From contig CAJUAB010000042.1 of NCBI GenBank assembly GCA_910583845.1, forward strand, positions 1-34,694: 34,694 nucleotides of DNA. Direction: 5' to 3'. The position numbers and the translations under genes were made by a program. The stretch comes from an uncultured Acetatifactor sp. Lineage in GTDB: Bacteria > Bacillota > Clostridia > Lachnospirales > Lachnospiraceae. Under the pieces are notes generated by a model. The model worked only from the letters and a program-made list of their open reading frames with translations. It had not been told where the DNA came from and searched no databases. Below are positions 16,446-24,596 of this stretch, in pieces (within the stretch, counting starts at the first letter, position 1; each line of letters opens with the position of its first letter).

Positions 16446-18134
16446 CTATTGTGCCAATGGGCAGATCAGGACCTGTCTTCCTTTGGATACCGCCATATAG
16501 AGAGCGTCCGCCTGTCCCAAGGCTCCCTCCGGTACCTGGAATATCAGTTCGCCCGTCTGGGATTCTCCCGGCTGCACTGTGTCTTTTCCAAAGAGGCCGA
16601 AATTGCTGATCTCCTGATTGATACAATCATAGTATGTTTCATTTCCAAAGTCTATCATGTAGATTGACACATCCTCCCACGCGTCAAAAGAAGAGGTGAT
16701 GAAGGTGTCCTGCTGATTCCCCCGGTTGGTAAGCGTGAACTGCGCTTTTACAAAGCGGCAGCCCGCGTCCGGCGTATAGCTGGACAGCTTCGTCTCAAAC
16801 GCGTCCACGGTCTCGCTGCCGTGATAGGTAACCTCCCATGGCCCGATCAGAAGGGTTTCCTCCCTGGCGAACTCTTCCCTGTCACCGATATGATCCACCA
16901 GGAAGGCATAGGCTTCCGGATCGTTGACATGACTGTAAATATAGTACAGAATGTCCGCGTCCGTCTCCTCGGGATAGCGCGGCGCGTTGTCGGAACCGTT
17001 GGAAAAAATCCCCGTCGCGGACTCCTCCAGCACATTTCCCAGGTGCCTTAAGAATCTGCCCGTGCCCGCCTCATACAGATCGACGGATGTGGTGGAGTGG
17101 ACCTCCCTCACATCCGAGGCCTCCCCATTGTCATAATAGTAATAATCCCCATATTCATACGCGGGTGTCAGGACAAGATAGTAGTCCGCCTCCTCCAGGG
17201 ATGCCGGACACTCCTGCTCTGGAAGGTTGAGCATAAAATCGCCTATAAGCCGCAGAGGCCCCGGGGAATGAGGGAATTCGTCCGCCTGGGGATTGCGGTA
17301 CAGAGCAATCAGCTTCTTGCCCTCCGTCACAATCTCCTCCGAAGTTTCTTCTCCCCCCGGCTCCTGTAAGGTTAGTTCCTCCCCGATCTCAATCATCAGC
17401 TCCGTGCTCAGAAAGTCCTCCCCTGTGATGTCGGAAGGTCCCACATACACCGCCTGGTCCGTCCCGGACTGCGCCATGGGCAGGATCACATCCCGCAGAT
17501 ACCCGATATATTTCACCGCGTCATCCACACTGTCCACATGAGCTTCGTTGTAAAAAAACACCGTGTTCCATTTGCTGCTGATCCAGCTGTCAAAATAGCC
17601 GGAGGCGATCAGTTCGTCGCCTGTCTTAAGCAGGTTCACCGGATTATCCTCGATCCAGCCGTCCAGCTCCTGCCGTAAGCCATACTGGAAGCTGCTGTCC
17701 TCGGGAATGTCCAGAAGTTTGACCAGGATTTCCCCGTCCAGCTCCTTCGCCGCGTCAAGCATGGGACAGAAAAAGATCTCAAAATGACTGACCTCGTCCA
17801 GAGATTTCCAGAAGTTCTCCTCATCCGTGAGCACCTTCGCGAAAAAAGCGTCCACATAGGGCGAGCTCACCGAGTATTCATCCTTCCCGTATTCCGTGGC
17901 GCACAACAGGGCCGCTGCCCTGAACTGCTGGCTCAACGTGCTCTCCGCGCTTTCCGCCTCGCTCTTTAACGCCTCCACGTCCAGTCCCCCCGCATTCTCC
18001 GCCACATACTCGTCCAGCTTCGTCGAGTAGCTTATGGCCTCCCAGCAGGTCTCCGCATAAGTCTTCGGCTCCTCTCCGCAGCCTGTCAGGCACAGCGCCA
18101 GAATGCCCGCAGCCATCCACATTTTTCTCTTCAT
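16446..18134 (-). CDS. Lipoprotein with C-terminal DUF4352-like domain
   Basis: This gene encodes a 562-residue protein that is exported and lipid-anchored: MKRKMWMAAGILALCLTGC has a positively charged start, a hydrophobic core and the lipobox LTGC with Cys19. The mature part is acidic with no catalytic motif that I recognise. Residues about 430-562 (WEVTYHGS..., RFVKAQFTLTNRG, a DFGNETYYDCI segment, PGESQTGELIFQVP) look like the immunoglobulin-like DUF4352 domain of clostridial lipoproteins. The start follows GAGAGGAG. It is the last gene after apbE and the two-TM protein on the minus strand, 52 bp from the latter, so a shared envelope role is plausible. Exact function unknown. Confidence 0.85.
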   Translation of the reverse strand: MKRKMWMAAGILALCLTGCGEEPKTYAETCWEAISYSTKLDEYVAENAGGLDVEALKSEAESAESTLSQQFRAAALLCATEYGKDEYSVSSPYVDAFFAKVLTDEENFWKSLDEVSHFEIFFCPMLDAAKELDGEILVKLLDIPEDSSFQYGLRQELDGWIEDNPVNLLKTGDELIASGYFDSWISSKWNTVFFYNEAHVDSVDDAVKYIGYLRDVILPMAQSGTDQAVYVGPSDITGEDFLSTELMIEIGEELTLQEPGGEETSEEIVTEGKKLIALYRNPQADEFPHSPGPLRLIGDFMLNLPEQECPASLEEADYYLVLTPAYEYGDYYYYDNGEASDVREVHSTTSVDLYEAGTGRFLRHLGNVLEESATGIFSNGSDNAPRYPEETDADILYYIYSHVNDPEAYAFLVDHIGDREEFAREETLLIGPWEVTYHGSETVDAFETKLSSYTPDAGCRFVKAQFTLTNRGNQQDTFITSSFDAWEDVSIYMIDFGNETYYDCINQEISNFGLFGKDTVQPGESQTGELIFQVPEGALGQADALYMAVSKGRQVLICPLAQ

Positions 18135-18186
18135 AAACTTTCTCCTCTCTTGCTATCATCATACATAGGCAACTGCAAAACCCTGT

Positions 18187-19056
18187 TTAATAATTATGAA
18201 TAACTTTTGTTTTCCTTGCACTGGCCACCTTATCGACTATTTTTTCCACCGCCACGGCCAGCACCAGCATAAGCACCGACGAGACCACAAGAACTCCCAG
18301 CTGTACAAGAAAATACAGATTTTTGTTCTGTTCATCCCGCTCTTCGGATACCATCATCAGGATAGCTCTCTCGTCCAACCCGTATTCCCGGATGTAGGGA
18401 GCCATAGCCTCCTTTTCGTTGGCCGTCATGGATTCCTTACAGCCCAGCGGAAGCTGTACCCGCCCCGTCATCCTGTATTTCCAGTAATAGGCATCCTCCA
18501 GCCAGGCCAGCACATAGTTTCCGTCCGGCAGCGCCACAAGATAACAACGGTTATAATAAGACCGGTCTGTGAGGTAGGGGCTGGTTTCAAAACTCTTGCG
18601 GTATCTGATCACCGCTCCCTGCCTGCGGCTTGAATGCACCGTCAGTTCCACGCCGCCTCTCAATCGATAGAAATCCAGCGGAATCAGAGAGTCCGTCTCA
18701 AAGGTAATGTACTCCTTTCCTCCCAGTTCATCGGACCCCTCTATCTTCTTATACCACCCAAGCGCCTCATATTCTTCCTTCGTATGTACCACGGGGATTC
18801 CCTCCCCCGCCGGATAACCGGCCATCTGCCCATAATCATATTCCAGCCGGTCAAGATCCGCCTGGCTCACCTTGTCGCAAAACAGATCCAGGATCAGATT
18901 GGCCGGAAACACGCACAGCGAAAAATAGATATCCGCCATAAACAATACGGCTCCCAGAAATGGCAGCACTTTTTTTACGATTTTTCCCAAGGCTTTTTCC
19001 TCCCTCTCTTTTTCATAGTTCAAATCCTTGCTTTCCACGAACACTCTCCGGCGCAC
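18187..19056 (-). CDS. Two-TM membrane protein of unknown function, coupled to apbE
   Basis: This gene encodes a 289-residue protein. A basic/acidic cytoplasmic start is followed by a hydrophobic segment at about 26-58 (VLPFLGAVLFMADIYFSLCV). An outside domain at about 60-245 is rich in Tyr, Arg and Glu, and a second membrane segment lies at about 247-270, before a basic cytoplasmic tail. I recognise no family. The start is GTG, one base after the apbE stop codon, with GGAGG (inside the end of apbE) five bases ahead, which indicates translational coupling. An ATG start does not occur until residue 40, inside the first TM. The lipoprotein gene follows after 52 bp. Confidence 0.75.
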   Translation of the reverse strand: MRRRVFVESKDLNYEKEREEKALGKIVKKVLPFLGAVLFMADIYFSLCVFPANLILDLFCDKVSQADLDRLEYDYGQMAGYPAGEGIPVVHTKEEYEALGWYKKIEGSDELGGKEYITFETDSLIPLDFYRLRGGVELTVHSSRRQGAVIRYRKSFETSPYLTDRSYYNRCYLVALPDGNYVLAWLEDAYYWKYRMTGRVQLPLGCKESMTANEKEAMAPYIREYGLDERAILMMVSEERDEQNKNLYFLVQLGVLVVSSVLMLVLAVAVEKIVDKVASARKTKVIHNY

Positions 19057-19057
19057 A

Positions 19058-20260
19058 CTATCCTCCGGCGGAAAAAATTTCCTTCATCCCCTCCGTCATT
19101 TGCAGTTCGCCGTCCTCGCACACAAACAGCGCCTCCGCGCCATAATTTTCCGCCAGAGCCATTCCTCTCTCCGGCCCCAGCACAAAGCAGGCAGTGGACA
19201 GAGCATCCGCCAGCAGCCCGCCGTCACAGAGGACGGTGACGCTGCACAGTCCGCTACGGGCGGGATACCCGGTGGCCGGATCAAGAATATGGTGATAGCG
19301 CACCCCGTCCACCATCACGTACCGCTCGTAATCCCCGGAGGTGGAGACATACTGTTCACCGGTCAGAGACAGTACACCCAGGTAATTTCCCTCTTCGCGG
19401 GGATGTATAACCGCCACCTTCCAGGGACTGCCGTCCGGCTTTTCTCCATAAGTCACCACACTGCCCCCCACCGTCACCACGGCCCCGGTGATCTGGGGCT
19501 GGCTGTGCAAATACGCGCTGACGCGGTCACAGGCAATGCCTTTTCCCACAGCTCCCAGATCCAGCTGCATTCCCGCGGGAAGGATCATCCCATCCCCCGC
19601 AAAACGCACCCGTTCATAGCCGCGTTCCTCCAGGGCGGAGCGGATCTGATCCGTTGACGGGATGGAAATCCCTTCCCCCTCCCCCTCCGCCGCCAGGCCG
19701 TCCATATTCCACAGACGGCTGAGTCTGCCCAGCGTAACATCCAAAGCGCCGCCGCTGTCCGCGGAGATCCGCCAGATCCGCTCCAGAATCTCCCTCATGG
19801 AGGGAGAGAGCGCCACCTGCACGTCTCCCTGCCGTGGGAGATCTCCCCCATCGCCGGGCTGATTTTCCGTCCCGGTGCCGGGCTGATCTCCGGCCCCAAC
19901 CTCGCTCTGATCTCCCGTCCTGGTGCCGGGCTGATCAATATCCCCCGCAGAGGCCAGGGCATTGATCTTTGCCACTTCCGATCCTTCCATCCTCCAGGAA
20001 AGCTCCTGCCGCTCCAAATCCGCCAGGAGCCCCATGACAGAGCTGCTCTCGGCATCCTCCGCCTCTTCGTTCCCATAATCCCCTCCGCTCCCCTGCCGTA
20101 CATACAGGGTCTGCGTCACTATGGTCCCCATGGCTATATCCACTGCGGACTGCTGCCGGACCGGAGCGGCGCCGCAGCCGCACACCAGGAATACCAATAC
20201 CGGCAGAACCGCCCCAATCGGGATTCGCGCTTCTCTGCTTCTCCAAATATTCCGCTTCAT
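19058..20260 (-). CDS. apbE: ApbE-family FAD:protein FMN transferase, lipoprotein
   Basis: This gene encodes an enzyme that covalently attaches FMN from FAD to Ser/Thr of target proteins, such as Rnf/Nqr subunits and extracellular FMN-binding electron carriers. The 400-residue product starts with a signal sequence ending VFLVCGC, a probable lipobox with Cys29, so it acts outside the membrane. Family motifs are DIAMGTIVTQTLY, LDVTLGRLSRLWNM, LDLGAVGKGIACD, GGSVVTYG, HHILDPATGYPA and DALSTACFVLG. An insertion at residues 109-140 consists of four 8-residue repeats. The ATG at 20260 has only a weak site (GGAAA); no better start gives a signal sequence. It diverges from NusG-II and Gx genes and is followed by a coupled membrane protein. 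Confidence 0.93.
   Translation of the reverse strand: MKRNIWRSREARIPIGAVLPVLVFLVCGCGAAPVRQQSAVDIAMGTIVTQTLYVRQGSGGDYGNEEAEDAESSSVMGLLADLERQELSWRMEGSEVAKINALASAGDIDQPGTRTGDQSEVGAGDQPGTGTENQPGDGGDLPRQGDVQVALSPSMREILERIWRISADSGGALDVTLGRLSRLWNMDGLAAEGEGEGISIPSTDQIRSALEERGYERVRFAGDGMILPAGMQLDLGAVGKGIACDRVSAYLHSQPQITGAVVTVGGSVVTYGEKPDGSPWKVAVIHPREEGNYLGVLSLTGEQYVSTSGDYERYVMVDGVRYHHILDPATGYPARSGLCSVTVLCDGGLLADALSTACFVLGPERGMALAENYGAEALFVCEDGELQMTEGMKEIFSAGG
19841..19936 (-). repeat. Four tandem 24-bp repeats inside apbE
   Basis: Four consecutive 24-bp units encode DQPGTRTG, DQSEVGAG, DQPGTGTE and NQPGDGGD. The period is a multiple of three, so copy number can change without frameshift. The unit sequence is GC-rich and contains GGTGCCGGGCTGAT on the plus strand. 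The segment is absent from typical ApbE proteins, to my knowledge, and probably forms a surface loop. Confidence 0.9.
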
Positions 20261-20510
20261 TTTCCATTTACTTTCTGATATACTGTTATCTGTAAATCTG
20301 ACAGGCCATTGACCATGGCCGACTCTGAACAGGCTCCCCACAGAAGGATGCCGCCCCGCTCCCGGCTTGGACCGGTCCGGCAGATATTGCGGCGAACTTC
20401 TGTAAGGGCCAAGGCTCATCCCGGGCAATCCCATAATCCGCTTTCCGGATACCGGGAATGGGCGATCCAGACAAAATAAGGGCGACTCGCCCACTATGAA
20501 AGGAGTCCGG

Positions 20511-20918
20511 ATGAACACCTTGTACAAACGGGCCTGCCTGCTGGCGGGCGGTCTCGCCGCGCTGCTGGTGATCTGCACATCCGCCCTGTGGCTGCGGCAA
20601 CGCGGCGCTCAGAGTGCCGCTTACACCGCCTGCATCTATCAGAACGGACAGCTGTTGCGTTCCATCCCCCTTGACCAGGTGACAGAAAGCTACCGCTTCA
20701 CCATAGAAGCCGACAACGGGGGATATAATATTGTGGAAGTCTCCCCGGCCGGGATCTCCATTGCCCAGGCGGACTGCCCGGATCAGATCTGCGTCCTGCA
20801 AGGCCGCATCTCCGACTCCCTGCTGCCCATCACCTGTCTTCCCCACAGACTGGTGATTGAACTGAAGCCCTGCGCCCCTGCCTCCACAGCCCCTTCCCCG
20901 GATGCCGTTGCCTACTGA
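20511..20918 (+). CDS. NusG domain II-containing membrane protein
   Basis: This gene encodes a 135-residue protein with an N-terminal membrane anchor at about residues 8-28 (LLAGGLAALLVICTSALWL) and an outside NusG-II-type beta domain. That domain has YQNGQLLRSIPLDQ, GGYNIVEV, and the paired-cysteine pattern DCPDQIC followed by a third Cys in ITCLPHRLVIEL. The family is not a transcription factor. It is regularly found with Gx-type membrane proteins and ApbE in Firmicutes and resembles the EetA-type partner of flavin-based electron export in Listeria, as I recall. The ATG at 20511 is preferred because AAAGGAG lies 5 nt before it; an ATG at 20496 contributes that site itself. It is followed by the Gx gene after 43 bp. 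Confidence 0.88.
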   Translation: MNTLYKRACLLAGGLAALLVICTSALWLRQRGAQSAAYTACIYQNGQLLRSIPLDQVTESYRFTIEADNGGYNIVEVSPAGISIAQADCPDQICVLQGRISDSLLPITCLPHRLVIELKPCAPASTAPSPDAVAY

Positions 20919-20961
20919 CAAAGGCAGAGACCTACGGGGAAAGATCAGGAAAGGAGAACCC

Positions 20962-21465
20962 ATGCATACACGCAAACTCACGGCTCTGGCCCTGTTCACC
21001 GCCCTGGCGCTGGCCATATATTCTGTGGAAAATCTGCTGCCTCCCGCAGTCCCCCTTCCAGGCGTCAAGCTGGGACTCGCCAATATCATCACCCTGCTGG
21101 TACTCCATCTCTATGATGCCAGAGATGCGGCTCTGGTGCTGCTGGCCCGGGTCCTGTTGTCCTCGCTGCTCTTCGGCCAGGCCATGAGTCTGCTGTACAG
21201 TCTCTGCGGCGGACTGCTCTGCTTTGCGGCCATGACGCTTGCCAGCCGCCTGCTGCACAGACGCTTTCCCGAATTGACCAGCATTCTGGGAGGCATTTTT
21301 CACAATATCGGACAGCTGCTGGCAGCGCTGCTGATCACGGCGGTGCCCGGTGTTCTGGTCTATCTGCCCTATCTTCTGATCAGCGGCATCGTCACCGGAC
21401 TTTTCACCGGGCTCTGCGCCCGCTTTGCCCTCCGCCTTCTGCGGCGGCTCCTGCCCTCCGGATAG
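20962..21465 (+). CDS. Gx transporter family membrane protein
   Basis: This gene encodes a 167-residue, very hydrophobic protein with about five membrane segments and the family patterns LPPAVPLPGVKLGLANIITL, LARVLLSSLLFG and GGIFHNIGQLLAA. Databases often call such proteins heptaprenyl diphosphate synthase component I, but the sequence looks like an S-component-type or quinone-linked membrane protein rather than a prenyl synthase. With NusG-II it matches the EetA/EetB-type pair. The start at 20962 follows GAAAGGAG; an upstream in-frame ATG at 20902 overlaps the end of the NusG-II gene and has no site. It ends 38 bp from the convergent folBK gene. Confidence 0.88.
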   Translation: MHTRKLTALALFTALALAIYSVENLLPPAVPLPGVKLGLANIITLLVLHLYDARDAALVLLARVLLSSLLFGQAMSLLYSLCGGLLCFAAMTLASRLLHRRFPELTSILGGIFHNIGQLLAALLITAVPGVLVYLPYLLISGIVTGLFTGLCARFALRLLRRLLPSG

Positions 21466-21503
21466 ACGCGTATCTTTGGATGTCCTATGCCGGACGTATC
21501 GCT

Positions 21504-22340
21504 TTATCCGGAAGCCAGCCGGGCGTACAGCTGTCCCATGGTCAGCCCCAGCACCGGGTGCCGCACCCAGGGCGCGATCTCCGCCATGGGCCCCAGCACA
21601 AAATCCCGGTTCTGCATGTCCACATGGGGAATAATCAGTTCCTCAGACTCCATCACCAGATCGTCATACAGCAGGATATCCAGATCCAGTGTGCGGGGGC
21701 CCCAGTGTACCTCCCGCTTCCGGTCCGCGCTCTGTTCCACTTCATGCAGATATTCCAGCAATTCCCGGGGCGTGAGCAGCGTTTCGATCTCCATGACTCC
21801 GTTCAGGAAATCCTCCTGCTCCACCCCTCCATAAGGTTTTGTCTGCTGCCAGGAGGATACCTTTTTCAGCCGGAACTCCTTCCGCCGTCGCATGGCGTTC
21901 ACACCCATCTGCAGATATTTCTTCCGGTCGCCCATGTTGGAGCCCAGGGCCACATACACCCGGTGCCAGCCCCGGTGAATTCTGACGGATACGCTCCCGA
22001 AGGGCAGCCCGATGGGAGCCTGAGGCTTGCGTATCTCCACATCCGCCGCCCATACCAGCGGATATTGCAGCAGAATCTGCTCCGCCACCGTTTCGGCCAC
22101 CGTCTCAATCAGGTCATACTGGTGTTCCTGCATCCATTTTGTCACCAGATGGCAGACCTCCCCATAATGGGTGGACAGAGTCAGCTCATCCTTCTGTCCG
22201 GCCCCGCGGGTATCCGTATACAACACCAGGTTCACATAAAAGTGCTGTCCTTTTTCCTTCTCCTCCGGGAAGACCCCATGATGGGCATAGACATCCAGAT
22301 CGTCAATACGGATCTCATCCCACGCTTTCTGTTGTCGCAT
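21504..22340 (-). CDS. folBK: Bifunctional dihydroneopterin aldolase / HPPK
   Basis: This fusion gene covers two folate steps: cleavage of dihydroneopterin to 6-hydroxymethyl-dihydropterin, and its pyrophosphorylation. The 278-residue protein has a FolB domain at 1-122 (IDDLDVYAHHGVFPEEKEKGQ, ETVAE, and EIRKPQAPI with catalytic Lys105). A FolK domain spans 127-278 (VYVALGSNMGDRKKYLQ, QTKPYGGVEQEDFLN, GPRTLDLDILLYDD, IPHVDMQNRDFVLGPM). Both parts look complete. The start at 22340 follows GAAAGGAG. It is the last gene of the folate operon, 73 bp after the P-loop kinase gene. Confidence 0.95.
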   Translation of the reverse strand: MRQQKAWDEIRIDDLDVYAHHGVFPEEKEKGQHFYVNLVLYTDTRGAGQKDELTLSTHYGEVCHLVTKWMQEHQYDLIETVAETVAEQILLQYPLVWAADVEIRKPQAPIGLPFGSVSVRIHRGWHRVYVALGSNMGDRKKYLQMGVNAMRRRKEFRLKKVSSWQQTKPYGGVEQEDFLNGVMEIETLLTPRELLEYLHEVEQSADRKREVHWGPRTLDLDILLYDDLVMESEELIIPHVDMQNRDFVLGPMAEIAPWVRHPVLGLTMGQLYARLASG

Positions 22341-22413
22341 TCTTACTCCTTTCCCGCATAGCAAATACGCAGCCACCTGCGAAAAACGTTTCACCATCGC
22401 CTGCTATCCGGCA

Positions 22414-23001
22414 TCATGCGTCCGCCGGGCCGTTCACAGTCCGCAGGAAATCCTCAAAAATCCGCTCCCTGTCCCTGGCCGTCTCAAAATACCGCAGGCC
22501 GTATTTCAGACATTGTTCTTTCATCAGCCTGCTCTGTTCCACGATGTACACGGCCCCTTCCCTGAGTTCCTCGTCGGACTTGTAAAAAGTATAGTCCTTC
22601 TCCGTATCGTATTTCTTCTGGATTGCAAACCGTTCCTCCGGCGTAACGTCGGAGGTAATGAAATAATATATTTCACAGTTTGCGCCATAGATGTACTTCA
22701 TATAGTCCTCCGGCAGGAGCTGATACATATCCAATACCATACCGGGCTCAAATTCATCATATTCGGCGCTGTCCAGCATCGCCCGGACAAACGGCGCCAT
22801 TTTACCGCTGATCACATGAAGCGTATCCATGGAAGACAAACCGGCGTAGGTGTTCACACCGGTTTCCGGAAAACACTTTTCAAATCCCGCTATAATGGAA
22901 TCCATGCTGATATGCTGATAGCCATACCGGGCCGCGAGCCGGTGGGAAACGGTGCTCTTCCCTGCCCGCGGCACACCCGCCACAATTATATTGTTTTTCA
23001 T
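22414..23001 (-). CDS. P-loop nucleotide/nucleoside kinase-like protein
   Basis: This gene encodes a 195-residue soluble protein with an N-terminal Walker A GVPRAGKST (residues 9-17) directly after a beta strand NNIIVA, followed by a helix and HISMDSII. This is the organisation of small kinases of the adenylate kinase/AAA_18 type. The Asp in SMDS is a likely catalytic base. The substrate is not apparent. The start at 23001 is chosen because GGGAGGTGA lies 11 nt ahead; the GTG at 23013 overlaps that site. It lies between folP and folBK, so a role near folate or nucleotide metabolism is possible, but similar genes are also found away from folate genes. Confidence 0.8.
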   Translation of the reverse strand: MKNNIIVAGVPRAGKSTVSHRLAARYGYQHISMDSIIAGFEKCFPETGVNTYAGLSSMDTLHVISGKMAPFVRAMLDSAEYDEFEPGMVLDMYQLLPEDYMKYIYGANCEIYYFITSDVTPEERFAIQKKYDTEKDYTFYKSDEELREGAVYIVEQSRLMKEQCLKYGLRYFETARDRERIFEDFLRTVNGPADA

Positions 23002-23075
23002 ATGGCTTCTCACCTCCCCTGCTTTGAGCTGCCTGGCCGCTTGCGGAACTTTTCCCCCAGGCGACGGAATATTTG

Positions 23076-24023
23076 TCAGAAAAGGTCCCCGAATCCCCCT
23101 GGACCGGTGGGCCTGCGCTCCCGCAGAATCGCCTGGGTCATCCGAATGGCGCGCACATTCTCTTTCACATCGTGGACCCGCACAAATGTGCAGCCTTTCA
23201 AAACCCCCATCACGGTGGTCGCCAATGTGCCCTCCAGCCGCTGCGTCACCGGCAGATCCAGCGTCAGGCCCACCACCGACTTACGGCTGGTCCCCAATAA
23301 CACCGGATATCCCAGCTCCCCCAGGCACTCCAGATGATGGATGATTCTCAGATTCTGCTCATAGCTTTTGGCAAAACCCACGCCGGGGTCCAGTATGATC
23401 CTGTCCTCTCCGATGCCTGCCTGCCGGGCCAGCTCCACCGATTCCGCCAGGTCGGCTTTCACGTCCTCCAGAAAGTTGCCATAGCCATATTTGTCCGCAT
23501 GGTGCTGCCCCCTGGCGGCAGAATCGCTCCCGCCGCCCGAAACGGCATTGCTGCTGCCTGCTCCCGCGGCGTCCGCTTCCTGCCCCGCCGCTCTGCGGTT
23601 GTGCATCAGGCAGCAGGCCGCATCATGCTCCGCGATCACCCGGGCCATCCCCGCGTCCCACTTCAATCCCCAGATGTCATTGACCAGATCCGCCCCCGCC
23701 CGGATTCCCGCCTCCGCCACCTGGCTCTTGTAGGTATCCAGCGAAACAGGCACGTCAAAACGGGCCTTCACCGCCTCGATACAGGGAAGCACCCGCTCCA
23801 GCTCCTCTTCCGCCGGCATGCTGTAGTCGGACCCCGGTCTGGTGGACTCCCCGCCGATATCCAGAATATCCATCCCCTCCGCCAGCATCTCCTCCACATG
23901 CCAAAGCGCCCGGTCCATGCGGTTCCATTTTCCTCCGTCCGAAAAGGAATCCGGGGTCACATTCAGAATGCCCATTACGTATACCCCGTTTTTCACGTCA
24001 AACTCTCTGCTGCCTATTCTCAT
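23076..24023 (-). CDS. folP: Dihydropteroate synthase
   Basis: This gene encodes the enzyme that joins 6-hydroxymethyl-dihydropterin pyrophosphate and p-aminobenzoate, the sulfonamide target. The 315-residue TIM barrel has MGILNVTPDSFSDGG (17-31), DIGGESTRPG (55-64), LVNDIWGL, LDPGVGFAKS (211-220), LLGTSRKS and RVHDVKE. It is about 35 residues longer than usual because of a low-complexity Ala/Gly/Ser-rich insertion at about 144-178, just after CLMHNR, in the loop region that follows the barrel strand bearing MHN. The start at 24023 follows AGGAAGG. It is 32 bp downstream of the HD gene. Confidence 0.96.
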   Translation of the reverse strand: MRIGSREFDVKNGVYVMGILNVTPDSFSDGGKWNRMDRALWHVEEMLAEGMDILDIGGESTRPGSDYSMPAEEELERVLPCIEAVKARFDVPVSLDTYKSQVAEAGIRAGADLVNDIWGLKWDAGMARVIAEHDAACCLMHNRRAAGQEADAAGAGSSNAVSGGGSDSAARGQHHADKYGYGNFLEDVKADLAESVELARQAGIGEDRIILDPGVGFAKSYEQNLRIIHHLECLGELGYPVLLGTSRKSVVGLTLDLPVTQRLEGTLATTVMGVLKGCTFVRVHDVKENVRAIRMTQAILRERRPTGPGGFGDLF

Positions 24024-24055
24024 ATGCCTTCCTGTGCCTTCCCGCAACCTGCTCT

Positions 24056-24538
24056 CTACCAATAAAGATGATGATTTTTCTTTTCTTCCTTCCAGCTGCA
24101 CTGCCCGCTGGCCATACAGGCGAAGCAGGCCCTGCTGGCCTTGTCCGCCCTGTACAGCACTCCGGCCAGATCCCGCCTGCTCCCGCTCTCACCGTCCCGG
24201 TGCAGCAAAATGGCCTCTGTGATCCTGTGGATTTCTTCCGGAGCATACCCGCAATCCGCCAGAATATCCGGCGCGATCCGGGCGCTGGCGATCTCGTGAG
24301 GGATGCCTGTATGATACTGCTCATGCCTTCCGATATCGTGCAGCAGCGCTGCCCCATAAATCATATCCTGGGGAAGTTCCAGCCCCTCCTGTAAATTGAT
24401 AATCATGGCAATCCGGGCCACATCCAGAAAATGTGCCATATCGTGACGGCAGAATATCCGCTCTTTTTCCGCCGTTCCGTTTTCCCGCATATGCCATAAA
24501 AATGCCTCATGCCGCAAAATCCTGTTCACCCGTTCCAT
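24056..24538 (-). CDS. HD-domain phosphohydrolase in the folate operon
   Basis: This gene encodes a 160-residue soluble HD-superfamily metal-dependent phosphohydrolase. Metal ligands are visible: RHDMAHFLDV (H32, H36), LLHDIGRH (H67, D68, H72), then H76 and H81 in QYHTGIPHE. No extra domain is present. It lies between folE and folP, 58 bp after the former and 32 bp before the latter. Folate synthesis needs dephosphorylation of dihydroneopterin triphosphate, done by a Nudix enzyme in other bacteria but unassigned in many clostridia. No Nudix gene is in this operon, so this HD protein is a candidate by position. The start at 24538 follows GGGGAG; the frame is open to 24586. Confidence 0.88.
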   Translation of the reverse strand: MERVNRILRHEAFLWHMRENGTAEKERIFCRHDMAHFLDVARIAMIINLQEGLELPQDMIYGAALLHDIGRHEQYHTGIPHEIASARIAPDILADCGYAPEEIHRITEAILLHRDGESGSRRDLAGVLYRADKASRACFACMASGQCSWKEEKKNHHLYW

Positions 24539-24596
24539 CCATCCCGTCTCCCCATGGCCGGATGCCGTCCCGTTTCGGAAGCACACGGCCGACTCT

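Noticed and set aside
20962..21465. Heptaprenyl diphosphate synthase component I
   Set aside because: This common database label does not fit: the protein is almost wholly transmembrane and lies with NusG-II and apbE, not with a component II gene.
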